Shown one piece after another: positions 32,351-44,060 of a stretch of 57,193 nt of DNA; position 1 is the first letter of the stretch; every line of letters begins with the position of its first letter. The notes under the pieces are model-generated. The model ran no database searches. It was not told the DNA's origin and saw only the letters and a list, made by a program, of their open reading frames with translations. Where the stretch lies: the NCBI GenBank assembly GCA_963575745.1, contig CAUYUJ010021030.1, forward strand, positions 88,793 to 145,985, given 5' to 3'. The translations under genes and the position numbers were made by a program. Origin of the DNA: Prorocentrum cordatum. Taxonomy: Eukaryota; Sar; Dinophyceae; Prorocentrales; Prorocentraceae.

Positions 32351-33026
32351 ACACGACGACGGCGACGACGACGACGACGACGGAAGACGACAACGAACGG
32401 CGACGAAGACGACGACGGACGACGGATGAGACGGATGACGGACGACGGACGTCGGACGACGAAGACGACGAGGGCGAGGACGACGACGAGGACGACGAGG
32501 ACGAAGAAGACGAACACGACGAACGCGACGCCGACGACGCCAGCCGCCGACAACAACGACGGCGACGACGACCACGGCGACGACAACGACGAAGACGACG
32601 ACGACAACAAGGATGGCAAATTCTTACTCCCTCTTTCCCCCTCCTGTTCCTTGTCCTCCCCGAGGCGCAACGGCCGCCACCCAGCGATCGAGTTTTTACC
32701 TCTCCTCCTCGGACGAAGCGGCTGAAACCAGGGGCGTGGCGGCGAACGGAGCGACACGCGCGAGCGCGCGCTCGCGCGGGGCCCGGGCGGGGCGGCGGCG
32801 GCGGCGGCGACACCGACAACAACCGACGACGACCGACGCCGACACCGACACCGACACCGAACACGATGCCGGCGACGACGCTGACGACGACGACGACGAT
32901 GGAAGACGACGACGGAAGACGACGACGGATGAGACGGACGGAAAAAGGATGTCACGGAGTCTGCGCTGGAACCTTGTTCTTGAGCCCTCTTGAGCCACCC
33001 GAGCCTGTCGACGACTACGCCGCCGA

Positions 33027-33057
<31 letters not shown>

Positions 33058-33080
33058 CACGACGATGACGAAGACGCTGG
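31865..33080. repeat. Trinucleotide low-complexity block with an internal duplication
   Basis: (CCT)n-like tracts at 31875-31925 and 32005-32045, (CGA)n at about 32262-32350, and looser CGA/GAC tracts onward. A module with GAGCGATCGA, TCCTCCTCGGACGA, GCGCGGGGCCC and ACCGACA.CGAACACGATG occurs at 32060-32255 and again at 32660-32870, a direct duplication spaced ~610 bp. The Ser-, Asp- and Arg-rich frames on both strands lack protein character. Confidence 0.75.
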
Positions 33081-33675
33081 CGACGTGACGAGGGGCAACA
33101 GCGCGGGCGGAGGGTCCAGGATATCCGACGTCCAGGGGTGTAGCCTGTTGGGGGGCTCGCCTCTCTGCGGGGCCCTGGGGCCGCCCCATTGGACGGCCCA
33201 AGAGTCCCACGAAGCGGCCGTAGGCCCCCACTTATTTGCAATACCCATGAATTTCGGATGCCCTAGATAGCGTTGCTCCTCCTCCTCCCCTCCTCCTCCT
33301 CCTCCTCCTCCTCCTCCGCCTACCCCTGTATTCCTCCTTCTATAATGATTTCTCCTCCTCGTCCTCATAGTCGCCCTCCTCTGTATCCTCCTCCGACATG
33401 TAGCTCCCCCCCCGGCGGGACGGAAGGGGGGCGATTTGTTAATGCCCCCTGGCGCCAATGCCCGTCCTCAAGTCCTCACTGCGGACACGGCCAGAGGGGA
33501 GGTCGCTCCTCCAATGCTGAAGACCCCCCTCTTCCTCTTTATCCCTCTTCCTCCCTCCTGACACCTGCCACCTGCCCAAATCGTTGGGCTGGTCGCTGTT
33601 GCTCGCGGCCAACGCCCCCCTCGCGACGGCGGGGGGGGGGCCGAACCCGGCGATCTCGGTTGCTCGAAACCCATA
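33081..33675. other. No supported gene; (CTC)n tract
   Basis: A (CTC)n tract lies at 33275-33315. Otherwise the sequence is unique, with only short frames. Confidence 0.5.
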
Positions 33676-34897
33676 CATGATGGACCCACGAACCCGGAAA
33701 GGGATATAGACATGTGGAGCATGGGCACGTTTTCACGATACCCAACGGGGCAACACCTCACGAAACATCCCACGAGACACCTCACGAAACATCCCACGAG
33801 ACACCTCACGAAACATTCCGCGAGACACCTCACGAAACAATCCAGGAGACACCCCGCGAAACATTCCACGAGACACCCCACGAAACATTCCACGACGACA
33901 GGCAACCACTCAACAAAGGCGGTGTGGTCGTGCTGGGGAGCGGTCGTGCTGGGGAGTGGTCGTGCTGGGGGATGGTCGTGCTGGGGCGTGGTCGTGCTGG
34001 GGGGGTGGTCGTGCAGTGGGGTGGTTTTGCAGGGTCTATGGTCGTGCTGGGGGGCGTGGTCGTGCGGGGCGTGGTCCGTGCTGGAGTAAGGTCGTGCTGG
34101 GGAGAGTCGTGCTATGGTATGTGGTCGTGCGGGTATGGTTCTTGCCTAGGTTGGGGTCGTGCTGGGGTGGGGTCGTGCTGGGGGTGTGGTCGTGCTGGGG
34201 GGTGGTCGTGCTGGGGCGTGGTCGTGCTGGGGGGTGGTCTTGCTGGGGCGTGGTCGTGCTGGGGTGTGGTCGTGCTGTGGTGAGGTCGTGCTGGGGTGTG
34301 GTCGTGCTGGGGTGTGGTCTTGCTGGGGTAGGGTCGTGCTGGGGCGTGGTCGAGCTGGGGCGTGGTCGTGCTGGGGCGTGGTCGTGCTGGGGTGTGGTCG
34401 TGCTGTGGTGAGGTCGTGCTGGGGTGTGGTCGTGCTGGGGTGTGTCTTGCTGGGGTAGGGTCGTGCTGGGGTCGGGTCGTGCTGGGGTGTGGTCGTGCTG
34501 GGGTATGGTCGTGCTGGGGTGGGGTCGTGCTGGGGTGGGGTCGTGCTGGGGGGTGGTCGTGCTGGGGGAGTGGTCGTGCTGGGAGGTGGTCCTCAGAATT
34601 CTATAACACAAAACAAGCGTTTCGCTCGAGACATCCTCACCATTTTCTGAAAAACAAGCGTTTCGCTCGAGACATCCTCAAATTTTAATTCGCCGGCCTC
34701 AAAAACAAGCGTTTCGCTCGAGACATCCTCAAATTTTAATTCGCCGGCTCGTTATTTATCAGGGAAAAAATTCGCCGGCAATTCGCCGGCTCGTTATTTA
34801 TCAGGGAAAAAATTCGCCGGCCTCCTTCAAGCAGGCACCGGGGGACAGGTTTACCTACTAAAAGAGAACCCTGGGCCTACGCCCTTTCCGGGAAAAA
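33676..34897 (+). repeat. Composite repeat copy 9
   Basis: Head, six 24-bp units and bridge are intact. The minisatellite (33922-34590) is irregular at about 34010-34180. The join to the boundary motifs differs from other copies (TTCTATAACACAAAACAAGCG). Three boundary motifs and duplicated TTCGCCGGCTCGTTATTTAT segments precede the tail. Confidence 0.85.
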
Positions 34898-35290
34898 TCA
34901 TTAAAAAAACTGGTTTCAAACAGGGGGCCACATGTGAACCCTACCTCTATCCCCCACGACTTCTGAGTTCACTTCGTCCGGGAGCCCTCGAGCGAAGCGA
35001 ACCCCCGCCTCCCCCTCAGAAATCGCGAGGGTTGGGGCAGGGTTTACCTGTGGCTCCCCCCCGTTCAGGGGAGCTGCAGGGTGTCCCCAAGAGCTGGAGG
35101 AGAGGTGAAAAGCAGCAGGTGGGGAATAGATCTGGAATCGCATGCCGACACGGCCTGGATCAAGGGGGCCAACGATTTCACGTACTAACTCACAAAATGG
35201 TTTTAAGCCCAACGTGTTCCCAGAAGCTTCCCCTGGAAGACACATGGGGGAAGAATGAGCATCGGTTCGAAATCAAGCCCTCGGCCAAAT
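34898..35290. other. No supported gene; dispersed motif at 35263-35300
   Basis: GAAATCAAGCCCTCGGCCAA resembles the repeat at 24256-24280. No other feature is seen. Confidence 0.45.
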
Positions 35291-35300
35291 CAAAGCTGAG

Positions 35301-35510
35301 TCAAAGAACCGAACCCAAGACATCAACGGAAATACGGTCCTGCGGCGTTTTCCCACAGTTGTCGCACTGGAGATCATCGGCGCCGCCCGCCGCCCCTTCA
35401 TCGGCACCCCCTTCTGGTGAGAACAGCGCCGCCTCGAGGTCCTCGAGTGCCTCCGCGGGCGGATCCTCAAGGTCAGCGGCCGCCGGGGCGCCTGCGATGC
35501 GTCGGCCTAG
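35301..35510 (-). CDS. Possible exon of a hypothetical acidic protein with a CxxC motif
   Basis: The frame reads through ADLEDPPAEALEDLEAALF and ends LQCDNCGKTPQDRIS before a stop at about 35301. The acidic composition and a CDNC pair suggest a short real exon, perhaps the start of a zinc-binding domain broken by an intron; a GTCTTGGG donor could follow ISVD. There is no ATG near a convincing start and no identified partner exon. It may belong upstream or downstream of the 35982-36572 exon on the same strand. Confidence 0.35.
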   Translation of the reverse strand, partial: LGRRIAGAPAAADLEDPPAEALEDLEAALFSPEGGADEGAAGGADDLQCDNCGKTPQDRISVDVLGSVL

Positions 35511-35534
35511 GGACCAAGAAGTCAGCACCAATGC

Positions 35535-35981
35535 CGTGATCGACGGCCGACGGCCGCCCTATGGAGTGAAGGAGGCCCCCGACCTCCGCGTTAGCGATAA
35601 AACTCAAACTTTGCAACGCCAGCAACAACAAAATCAGTGACCCCTTTTCCCTCGGTGGAGCGCGGCCGCCGACATTGTTGGCGCCAACTTCTAAGGCTCC
35701 GATGCCTCGCAAGCCCTTCGCTGGCGGCATGGCGAGACCCCCGAAACTCGAAAGCTGCAGTCGCGGCGGCACTGCAACCCATGTCGGAGCCGGAGCGGGC
35801 TGCGGTCAAACGCCCCCAAATGACAATGACTCGCCATTGCCTCGTGCGCGCTCTCGGGCGGACGCCCAAGAGAGGCTGGGGGGGGGCGAACGGGGAGGAA
35901 TTGAAAAACAAACGATTGGGGAAAGGGGGGGTGAAGCGGGCATCGGACATTTGTTCGCCACCGGCTTTTGGCATCTGGAGT
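35535..35981. other. No supported gene
   Basis: Unique sequence between two minus-strand coding pieces. It may hold intron or untranslated sequence. Confidence 0.45.
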
Positions 35982-36572
35982 CTAGCAGCTACTGGGCCCC
36001 CCAATGACCTTGCGTCGCTTCGGCAAGGGATCCTCATGGGCCGGCACCCAGGTGGCGAGATCTTCCCGCCGTTGAATCCAGGGGGCTTTCGGATTCAGAT
36101 AATACGCTAAGAGGACCGTCGCGAGGCACGGTACGAAAATCCCCTCACCGGCGAGCTCGCGTTGCTTGCTCTCTGAAAGCGTGCCTAGCTGCATGGTCGA
36201 CGGCAATGCCTGTAGTAAGAAGTGATCCCTGCCGCTCAGAATCGACCCCCGGGCAAAGTCAAACAAGAAGCTCGAAGTTATCAATGTCTTCAGGGCGCCC
36301 CATGGCTCCCTGTACACGGACTGATTGCAATCGCAGAAAAAATTATCCACGGTTCTCTCCGATGGGGGCCTGCTGCACCACGCCACCTCCAAGACGTCGC
36401 GGATTCGCGCGCCTGGGCGGGGGACACCAACCGTCGAGATGCCAGCGCTTAGCAAAGCCCCCGTCATATGCGGCGGCAACTCGAATTTAGCGCGAGTCCT
36501 AAGTGAATCAATCTGCCACTGCTTCCACATGCCCAGCCTCTCGCTCTTGGCCTCCTCTGCTGCGAGCGCCTC
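35982..36572 (-). CDS. 3'-terminal exon of a hypothetical protein
   Basis: Not recognised. The exon opens after a good acceptor (GCTAACGTTCCCAG at 36573-36586, with a CTAAC branch-like sequence) and reads EALAAEEAKSERLGMWKQWQ to a TAG at 35982-35984, 196 codons. An internal ATG at 36530 would give 182 residues. The sequence is of mixed composition with even codon positions, unlike the repeat-derived frames: VDNFFCDCNQSVYREPWG, then a hydrophobic stretch LITSSFLFDFARGSIL and LATVLLAYYLNP, and a basic end LPKRRKV that could be a nuclear signal. Upstream exons are not identified; sequence before 36573 soon becomes repetitive. Confidence 0.65.
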   Translation of the reverse strand, partial: EALAAEEAKSERLGMWKQWQIDSLRTRAKFELPPHMTGALLSAGISTVGVPRPGARIRDVLEVAWCSRPPSERTVDNFFCDCNQSVYREPWGALKTLITSSFLFDFARGSILSGRDHFLLQALPSTMQLGTLSESKQRELAGEGIFVPCLATVLLAYYLNPKAPWIQRREDLATWVPAHEDPLPKRRKVIGGPSSC

Positions 36573-37040
36573 CTGGGAACGTTAGCTCGGACGACAAGGG
36601 CCCCTGCGAATAAACCGTTGGCCCCCGACCCGTTGATGCGCGCCAGGAGAAACCCAATACGGCCCAAGGCAACTCCAGATGGCATTCACGCGGCCCCAAG
36701 TGCCCCAAGATGGCTCGATATGGGCGGCCCAAGACTCTCCCAGACGGGCCAGGGGGGTCCCACCGGCGCGCGCTGCTTCGGAAAAGGGCGGTAAGAAAAA
36801 CGTTGCCCCGCCGACACGCCCATGACAATGACAATTGCCCAATAGGGGCAACCCGCGGCCGCCCACTTTGGGAAACAATGTCAGCATGGTGCGCGACGCC
36901 CAGCCGCTGGCGCCAATTTTTCATTATGCGCGGGCGAACCGCATAATTAGCAGCCCACCGCATAACAGACCAACAACCAAAGTAGGAAATAACGGGGGAT
37001 AGGAGACGGAGGATTGTAAATGATGATAATTAAGGAAGAA
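36573..37040. other. No supported gene
   Basis: Holds the inferred intron acceptor at its left edge and scattered CCAAGATGGC repeats (36650-36740). The rest is unique. Confidence 0.5.
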
Positions 37041-37140
37041 ATAAAAATTAGCCTGGCGAAGAACCCAACCATATGCAGTTGTGAGTACCGCAGCTGTGGG
37101 TTTCATCTTCAGTGGAACTCCCCATGGGACCACGGAACGT
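37040..37140 (+). repeat. Head of 90-bp satellite array 1
   Basis: AAAAATTAGCCTGGCGAAGA through CAGTGGAACTCCCCATGGGA. The same single-copy head, about 95% alike by eye, opens array 2 at 44495-44590. Confidence 0.8.
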
Positions 37141-39035
37141 GTGAGGGGTGTGCCGAGATGGGTTCCACTGGAGCTTTCGGTGAAGCTCCCTGTGGGGCCA
37201 TGAAACACGCGCGGGGCGCGCCGACATGGGTGGCGGAAACGTATGTGAGGGCCGCCACTGGGGCCTCCAGTGGAGCCCACCTGGGGCCCCGAAACAAGCG
37301 GGGAGTAGCCGTGATGGGTGGCGGAACGCATGTAATTGCCTCCACAGGCCTTCGGCGGAGCTCCCTATGGGGCTACGACGCGTGTGAGGGGAGTTACCGG
37401 ATGTTGTGGGGGACGCAAGTTAGCGCCGCCAACAGGGGCCCAATACGGAGGCAGCTCCCGAAATAACTATATGGGGCCACGAAACGTGTGAGGGGTGTGC
37501 CGAATTAGGTGCGGGTGACGCATGCGGGCGGTGCCACTGGGGCCTTCGGTGGAGCTCCCTATGGGGCCACGATACCTGTGAGGGGCGTGCCGGGATGGGT
37601 GGCGGGGACGCACGTGAGCGCGGCCACTGGGGCCTTCGGTGGAGCTCCCTATGGGGCCACGAAGCGTGAGACGAGGGGGTGTGCGCGATTGGTGGGTGTG
37701 GGTGAACGCAATGTGAGCTGCCGCCACTGGGGCCATCCTTTGGAAGCTCCCTATGGGCCACGAAATCGTGTGAAGAGGGAGTAGCCGAATTGGGTGTTGT
37801 AGGGTGCCGCAATGTGAGCGCGCCACTGGGGCCCTGGTGGAGCGTAGTTATGTGTGGCGTTGACGCATGCTGGCGGCCAGCACTGGGCCGTCGGTGGAGC
37901 TCCCTATGGGGCCCTACTAAACGTGTGAGGGGTGTGCCGAAATGGGTGTGCGTGACGCATGCGGGGCGGCAGGCACAAATGCCCCTCGGTGGAAGCCTCC
38001 CTAGGCCACGAAACGTGTGAGGGTGTGCCGAATTGGATGTGGGTGACGCATGCGGGCGGCAGCACTGGGGCCCTCGGCGGAGCTCGAATCGTATGGGGCC
38101 ACGAAACGTATGAGGGGTGTGCCGAATTGGGTGTGGGTGACGCATGCGGGCGGCAGCACTGGGGCCTTCGGCGGAGCTCCTATGGGGCCACGAAACGTGT
38201 GAGGGGTGTTCCGAATTGGGTGGGGGTGACGCATGCGGGCGGCAGCACTGGGGCCTTCGGCGGAGCTCCAATGGGGGCCACGAAACGTGTGAGGGGTGTG
38301 CCGAATTGTGTGTGGGTGACGCATGCGGGCGCAACGCTGGGCCCTTCGAAGGAAATCCAATTTGTGCCACGAAAAACGTAGTGAGGGGTTGTCCGAATTG
38401 GAGTGCGGACGCATGTGCGGGCGGCAGCACTGGGGCCTTCGGTGAGCTCCCAATGGTGCCCACGAACAAGATGAGGTGTGTGCCACCGAAATATGTGCGG
38501 TGAACGCATGCGGGGGCAAGCACTGGGCCTACGGAGGAGGCTTCCCTATGGTGCCACGAAACAGTGAAGGGGGTGTGGCCTGAAATAGGGTGTGCGAGAA
38601 CGCAAGCGGGCGCCAGCGCTTGGGGCCTACGTTGGAGCTCCCTATGGGGCCACGAAACGTGTGAGGGGTGTGCCGAAATGGGTGTGCGGGACGCATGCGG
38701 ACGGCAGCACTGGGCCTTCGGTGGAGCTCCCTGTGGGGCCACGAAACGTGTGAGGGGTGTGCCGAAATGGGTGTGCGGGACGCATGCGGACGGCAGCACT
38801 GGGGCCTTCGGTGGAGCTCCCTGTGGGGCCACGAAACGTGTGAAGGGGTGTGCCGAAATGGGTGTGCGGGACGCATGCGGACGGCAGCCATGGGGCCTTC
38901 GGTGGAGCTCCCTATGGGGCCACGAAGCGTGTGAGGGGTGTGCCGAAATGGCGCGGTGGGCGCATGCGAGCGCAGCCATTTGGGCCTTCGGTGGAGCTCC
39001 CTGGGGCCGCGAAACGTGTGAGGGGTGTGCCGAAA
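37120..39035. repeat. 90-bp satellite array 1
   Basis: Unit of 90 bp with the segments GGGGCCACGAAACGTGTGAG, GGGTGTGCCGAA, GACGCATGCGG, GCAGCACTGGGGCCTTCGG and GGAGCTCCCTAT. The section 37680-38560 has many small indels; 38640-39035 is regular. Because 90 is divisible by 3, one 30-residue pattern repeats in each frame; this explains the long open frames and does not indicate a gene. The array ends in a short GAT-rich tract (39045-39110). Confidence 0.9.
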
Positions 39036-39139
39036 TGGCGCGGGTGGTGATGGTGATGATTGCAGCGGAGAATGATTAATGATGGCTATGAAGAAGATGA
39101 TGGATGTTGGTGGGTGATGATGGTCGTGAGGATTACACG

Positions 39140-39995
39140 GCCGTAACAAGGCCGCAAATAACATCGGACAAGAAAACAGGAACATGAGGACCCTCCTGCG
39201 GGCCAAAGTAAACCCCAAACCATAAGGACGTCGAAGGACGCCCTTCCGAGTGTTCCCCGCACCTTCACTTCCGACCAACGGCGTAAGTACGCCCTTGCTG
39301 CCAGCAAGGCGTGCGTGAAGCCTTTCGACCTGCACACGCTGACCACGCAACCCTCGAAGCCCAGACACCCCCCCCCGCCCCCCGAGACCCACGCTGTGTT
39401 CCTGTGCCCTGGATCTGCCTCCGCGCGTCCGTCGTCATCCACGAGCGCGCGGTTGCTGGAGGCAGTACGTTGACATCGAGACCGAAGAACATGGAGGGTC
39501 TTGTCCGCGCCGCGGACGCGCGAGGCCTGCGACCAGCTTAGTCGGGCTCTAGCAGTGGGCCTCAGCGCCACGTCTCACGCCCTGGCACTCATGCACGCGC
39601 GCGAGCTCTCGCCCCAACCCCGCGGCGCCCCAGGGAGCTTCGCGCGACCTCGCCTGCTCGCCCCAGACTCAAGGCCGCGGCCGCGCGGCCTGGCCCCCGC
39701 CACCCTAGGCCCTAGGCCCAGCTCCAGGCTGCTGTTGCCCATAAACAAGAACATGCGAGGGTGTGCGTCTCCGCGCCGCCGTCATCCACGAGCGCGCGGC
39801 TGCTGGAGGCGACGCGTTGACACCGAGACCGAAGAACATGGAGGGTCCTGCCCACGCCGCGGACGCGCGAGGCCTGCGGCCAGCTTAGGGCTCTAGCAGT
39901 GGGCCCAAGCGCCACGTCTCACGCCCTGGCACTCATGCACGCGCGCGAGCTCTCGCCCCAACCCCGCGGCGCCCCCAACAACTCTGGGTTTTGCA
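39140..39995. repeat. Segment repeated at 54835-55655, with ACATGGAGGGTC modules
   Basis: Shares long stretches with 54835-55655 in the same orientation (CCAAACCATAAGGACGTCG, CACGCTGTGTTCCTGTGCCC, GAACATGGAGGGTC). Within it, a module with CATCCACGAGCGCGCGG, CCGAAGAACATGGAGGGTC and GCCGCGGACGCGCGAGGCCT occurs twice (about 39435-39600 and 39780-39945). Confidence 0.85.
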
Positions 39996-39999
39996 GCGG

Positions 40000-42185
40000 C
40001 GCAACTCATGGGTTTTGGTGCATGTGTTCCAGGCCAACATGGCGACTCTTCTATTGCCGATAACGCGAAGCCCCGCACGCGCACACGCCGCCGCGCGCGC
40101 GGCGGCGCAGGCGCGCGCGAGGAGTGTTTGTCTGCGCTGTTGTAGAACACATGCACCAAAACCCATGTTAACTTCGAAATCCAATCGGCAACCACTAAGG
40201 GTTCACTTTGATTTCCCAGGCCAACATGGCGACTTTTCTATTGCTGATAACGCGGGGCGCCCCACGCGCACGCGCCGCCGCGCGCGCGCGCGAGAGGTTG
40301 CTGTATACGCCGTTGCAAGACACGAACACCAGAACCCATGTTGACTTGGAAATCCAATCGGCAACCGCTAGTGGTCCACTTCGATTCTCCAGGCCAGCAT
40401 GGCGCTTCTTCTACTGCTGATAGCACTGAGCGCCCCACGCCCCTGCGCCGCCGCGCGCGCGGCGGCGCTGCCGCGCGCGCGGCGGCGCAGGCGCGCGCGA
40501 GAAGTGTTTGCATGCGCCGCTGCAGAACACATGCACCAAAACCCATGTTAACTTGGAAATCAAACTGCCCACTTCCAAGGGCTCCCTTTGAATTCCCCAA
40601 TCAACGCGGCAACTGTCCTATTGCTGGAGCTGCGGCGTTTCTCGCGCGCGCGCGCCGCCGCGCAGGAACGCGCGAGAATTTGTGCGGGCGCTGTTGCAGA
40701 AGACATGCACCAGAAACCATGTTAACTTGGAAATCCAAATGGCAACCGCTAAGGGTTCACTTTGATTTTCCAGGCCAACATGGCGACTCTTCTATTGCCG
40801 ATAACGCGAAGCTCTGCACGCGCACACGCCGCCGCGCGCGCGGCGGCGCAGGGCGCGCGCCGAGAGTGTTGTCCTGGCGCTATTGTTAGAACACATTCAC
40901 CCAAACCCCATGTTTGAACTACGAAAATCCAATCGGCACCCACTAAGGGTTACACTTGATTTTCCCATGCCAACCTGATGAACTGTACTTTACTATTGCT
41001 GATAACGCGGGCGCCCCACGCGCAACGCTGCGCCGCGCGCGCGCGGCGCCGCCGCGCGCGGGGCGGCGCGGGCGCGCGCGAGGGGGCGTTGTATACGCCG
41101 TTGCAAGACACTTACACCAGAACAAATGTTGACTTGGAAATCCAATCGGCAACCGCTAGTGGACCACTTTGATTCTCCAGGCCAACATGGCGCTTCTGCT
41201 ACTGCTGATAACACTGAGCGCCCCACGCCCCTGCGCCCGCCGCGCGCGCGGCGCGCCGCCACGCGCGCGGCGGCGCAGGAGGGCGCGCGCGAGAAGTGTT
41301 TTCATGCGCCGCTGCAGGACACATGCACCAAAACCCATGTTAACATGGAAAATCAAAAACTGCACACTTCCAATGGCTCCCTTTACATTCCCCAGTCAAC
41401 GACGCGGCAACTGACCTATTTCGGGCGCTGCTCTGCGTTTATCACCGAGAAGTCTTGCTCGCCCGTTGCAGAAGACATGCGTTGCGAAACCATGTTTAAC
41501 TTGGAAATGCAAAGTGGCAAACCTCAAGGGTCCACATTGAATTCCAGGCCAACATGGCACGCTTCTATTGCCGACACGCGAAGCTCCGCACGCGCACCCG
41601 CCGCCGCGCGCGCGGCGGCGCAGGCGCGCGCGAGGAGTGTTTGTCTGCGCTGGTGTAGAACACGTGCACCAAAACCCATGTTAACTTCGAAATCCAATCG
41701 GCAACCACTAAGGGTTCACTTTGATTTCCCAGGCCAACATGGCAACTTTTCTATTGCTGATACCGCGGGGCGCCCCACGCGCACGCGCCGCCGCGCGCGC
41801 GGCGGCGCCGCCGCGCGCGCGGCGGCGCGGGCGCGCGCGAGGGGTTGTTGTATACGCCGTTGCAAGACACGTACACGAGAACCCATGTTGACTTGGAAAT
41901 CCAATCGGCAACCGCTAGTGGTCCACTTTGATTCTCCAGGCCAACATGGCGCTTCTTCTACTGCTGATAACACTGAGCGCCCCACGCCCCTGCGCCGCCG
42001 CGCGCGGGGCGGCGCCGCCGCGCGCGCGGCGGCGCAGGCGCGCGCGAGAAGTGGTTGCATGCGCCGTTGCTGAACACATGCGCTAGAGCCCATGCTAACT
42101 TGGAAATCTAACTGGCGACGCTGAAGGCTCACTTTGATTTTCCAAGCCAACATGGCGACTCTCCTATTGCTGACAACGCGGGCCT
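40000..42185. repeat. ~187-bp satellite with four-monomer higher-order repeat, array 1
   Basis: Each monomer starts near GGCCAACATGGC, holds a GC palindrome built on CCGCCGCGCGCGCGGCGG, a GCGCGCGAG segment, and ends with CCCATGTTAACTTGGAAATC and CACTTTGATT. Four monomer types follow in fixed order, told apart by the bases after the start: CGACTCTTCTATTGCCG, CGACTTTTCTATTGCTG, CGCTTCTTCTACTGCTG and AACTGTCCTATTGCTGG. They start near 40037, 40221, 40394, 40600, then 40774, 40970, 41181, 41396, then 41547, 41732, 41940, with a last partial at 42144. Confidence 0.9.
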
Positions 42186-42189
42186 CTTA

Positions 42190-43030
42190 ACCCGCTTTCG
42201 GCAGCGCAGACGCGCATGTCAAGTTTTGCGTGGCCCTCGGTAGGACGCGCGCACACACGCGCACACGCACGCACGCACGCGCGCACATACCCCGCTCTGA
42301 TGCCCAACAACCGCCAAACTCTCTCCTAGGAACATGCGAGGGCGATTCCTTTCGCGCTACCATCATCCAGGGGGACGCGGTTGCGGATGGCCGCACCTTG
42401 GCATCGAGACCGAAGAGCATGGAGGGTCCTGCCCGCGCCGCGGATGCGCGAGCCCTGCGGCCTACCCCATGGGCCTTAGCATAGGACAGACATCAGCGCT
42501 ACGTCCTGAACGTCATCCGCACATTCAACCTCTCAGCCCTGCCGCAGCCCAGGAAGCTGCGCGTGGCTTCGCCCGCCCGCCCTAGCCTCATGCCTGCAGC
42601 CGCGCACCCTACTCTCCGAAACCTGAAGCCCACTAGCGCCAAGTTCTCCCCTAAGAACATGCGAGGGTGATTGCGCTCGCGCCGCCATCATCAAGGGGCG
42701 CGCGGTTGCTGGAGGCCGCACCTTGACATCGAAACCGAAGAACATGGAGGGTCCTGCCCGTGCCGCGGACGCGCGAGCCCTGGGGCCCACGTGCGTACGT
42801 AGCCTCAATCAAGCCTGCACCCGCACGCCCTAAGCCCCGCAGCCCGAAGCCCACCAACGCCAAACCGTCCCCTAAGAACATGCGAGGGTGATTGCAATCG
42901 CACCGCCATCATGAAGGGGCACGCGGTTGCTGAAGGCCGCACCGTGACTTCGGGACCGAAGAACATGGAGGGTCCCGCCCCCGCCGCGGACGCTCGTAGC
43001 CGAATCGTGAGCCCCGAAACCCAGCTTTGT
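42190..43030. repeat. Three further ACATGGAGGGTC modules
   Basis: Copies around 42320-42470, 42650-42790 and 42880-43000, each with AACATGCGAGGG, an A/G-CGCGGTTGC segment and GAAGA.CATGGAGGGTC. They are more divergent than those at 39.4-39.9 kb. No gene is supported. Confidence 0.75.
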
Positions 43031-44060
43031 CAGAACGAAGGACTAATGGCGCCAAACTGAAGAACATCGAGGATACCCTCCCCCAGGGTGCACAAGAACA
43101 TGGAACAAAAACGAAGAACATAAGGGTACCCTCCCCGAACCACCGAAGTTCTTAAGCCTTGTGCCGGCCGCACTTCTCTACCCGAGTCAGAAAACCGAAA
43201 TGCAAGTTCGATATTGAGAAACAAGTTGCCCTGACGCCCGCCCCTGGTAACAGGTTCCCAACGCAGCAGAGACCAGGCTAACATTCGCAGCCCCCTGTCT
43301 CAGGGTTGCAGGACAGCGTCCGGTTTAAGAATGCGTTCGCCCCCCTTTCCCTTTTTTGGGGAGCTAACGCATCAGCCACTTTATCCTAGACCCCAAGACT
43401 TGAACGACAACAATCGGTATCGCGAATTTTCTGGATGTCAATGCTCAGGAAAAGGGGAGGGCTCGATTTCTTAATCTTGCGGGCACTCCAAAAAGATTAC
43501 TTTCCTGGCTGGCCAGCCCAGGGAAGGGCGACTTGTTCTTCGCACGGGCCGCGACATGAGTCGCACTCTGTGGCGAGATGCCGCGCGGCAAATGTCGACG
43601 CAAAAATCCCGAACGCAAGACGCAAGAAGTGCCAAGGGGCGGAAGAGAACACAAGAATGCAGAGAAAGACGGACCCATATTGCCTCAAGACGGCCCGAAA
43701 CAGCCTCAAGACGAGTAAAGAGGCCCCCAGAGCGGCCCAAGAGGTTCCAAGATGTCGTCATGGGGGGCATCGCGCATGGGGAAGACTCCCAACGGGGCCA
43801 CCCTCACGGCCATCCATGCGGGTTTCGGGGGGGGCCCACGGGGATCGACCGATGGCCCCCCCCGGAGGGCAAGCTCCGGGGGGGGAACCACCGGGGAACA
43901 CGGCGGAGCAATGAATATCGGGGGCGCGCTGGAAGGGAGCCTGCGAAGGGCAACATGCGGGCCGCCCGCGGAGATGTGGGGGCACTGGGAATCCGCCCAC
44001 TCCACAGACCTGCAAATGAATCTCCAGAGAGTCGTCCGGAGGAGGGGCCGCGCAAGCGAC
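43031..44060. other. No supported gene
   Basis: Unique sequence apart from short CCAAGA-type repeats at 43680-43750. The frames of 150-300 residues on the plus strand run into the repeat at 44060 and lack protein character. Confidence 0.45.

Noticed and set aside
32242-33270. 342-residue Thr/Arg/Asp-rich frame
   Set aside because: Derived from trinucleotide repeats, open in several frames, with no protein-like segment.
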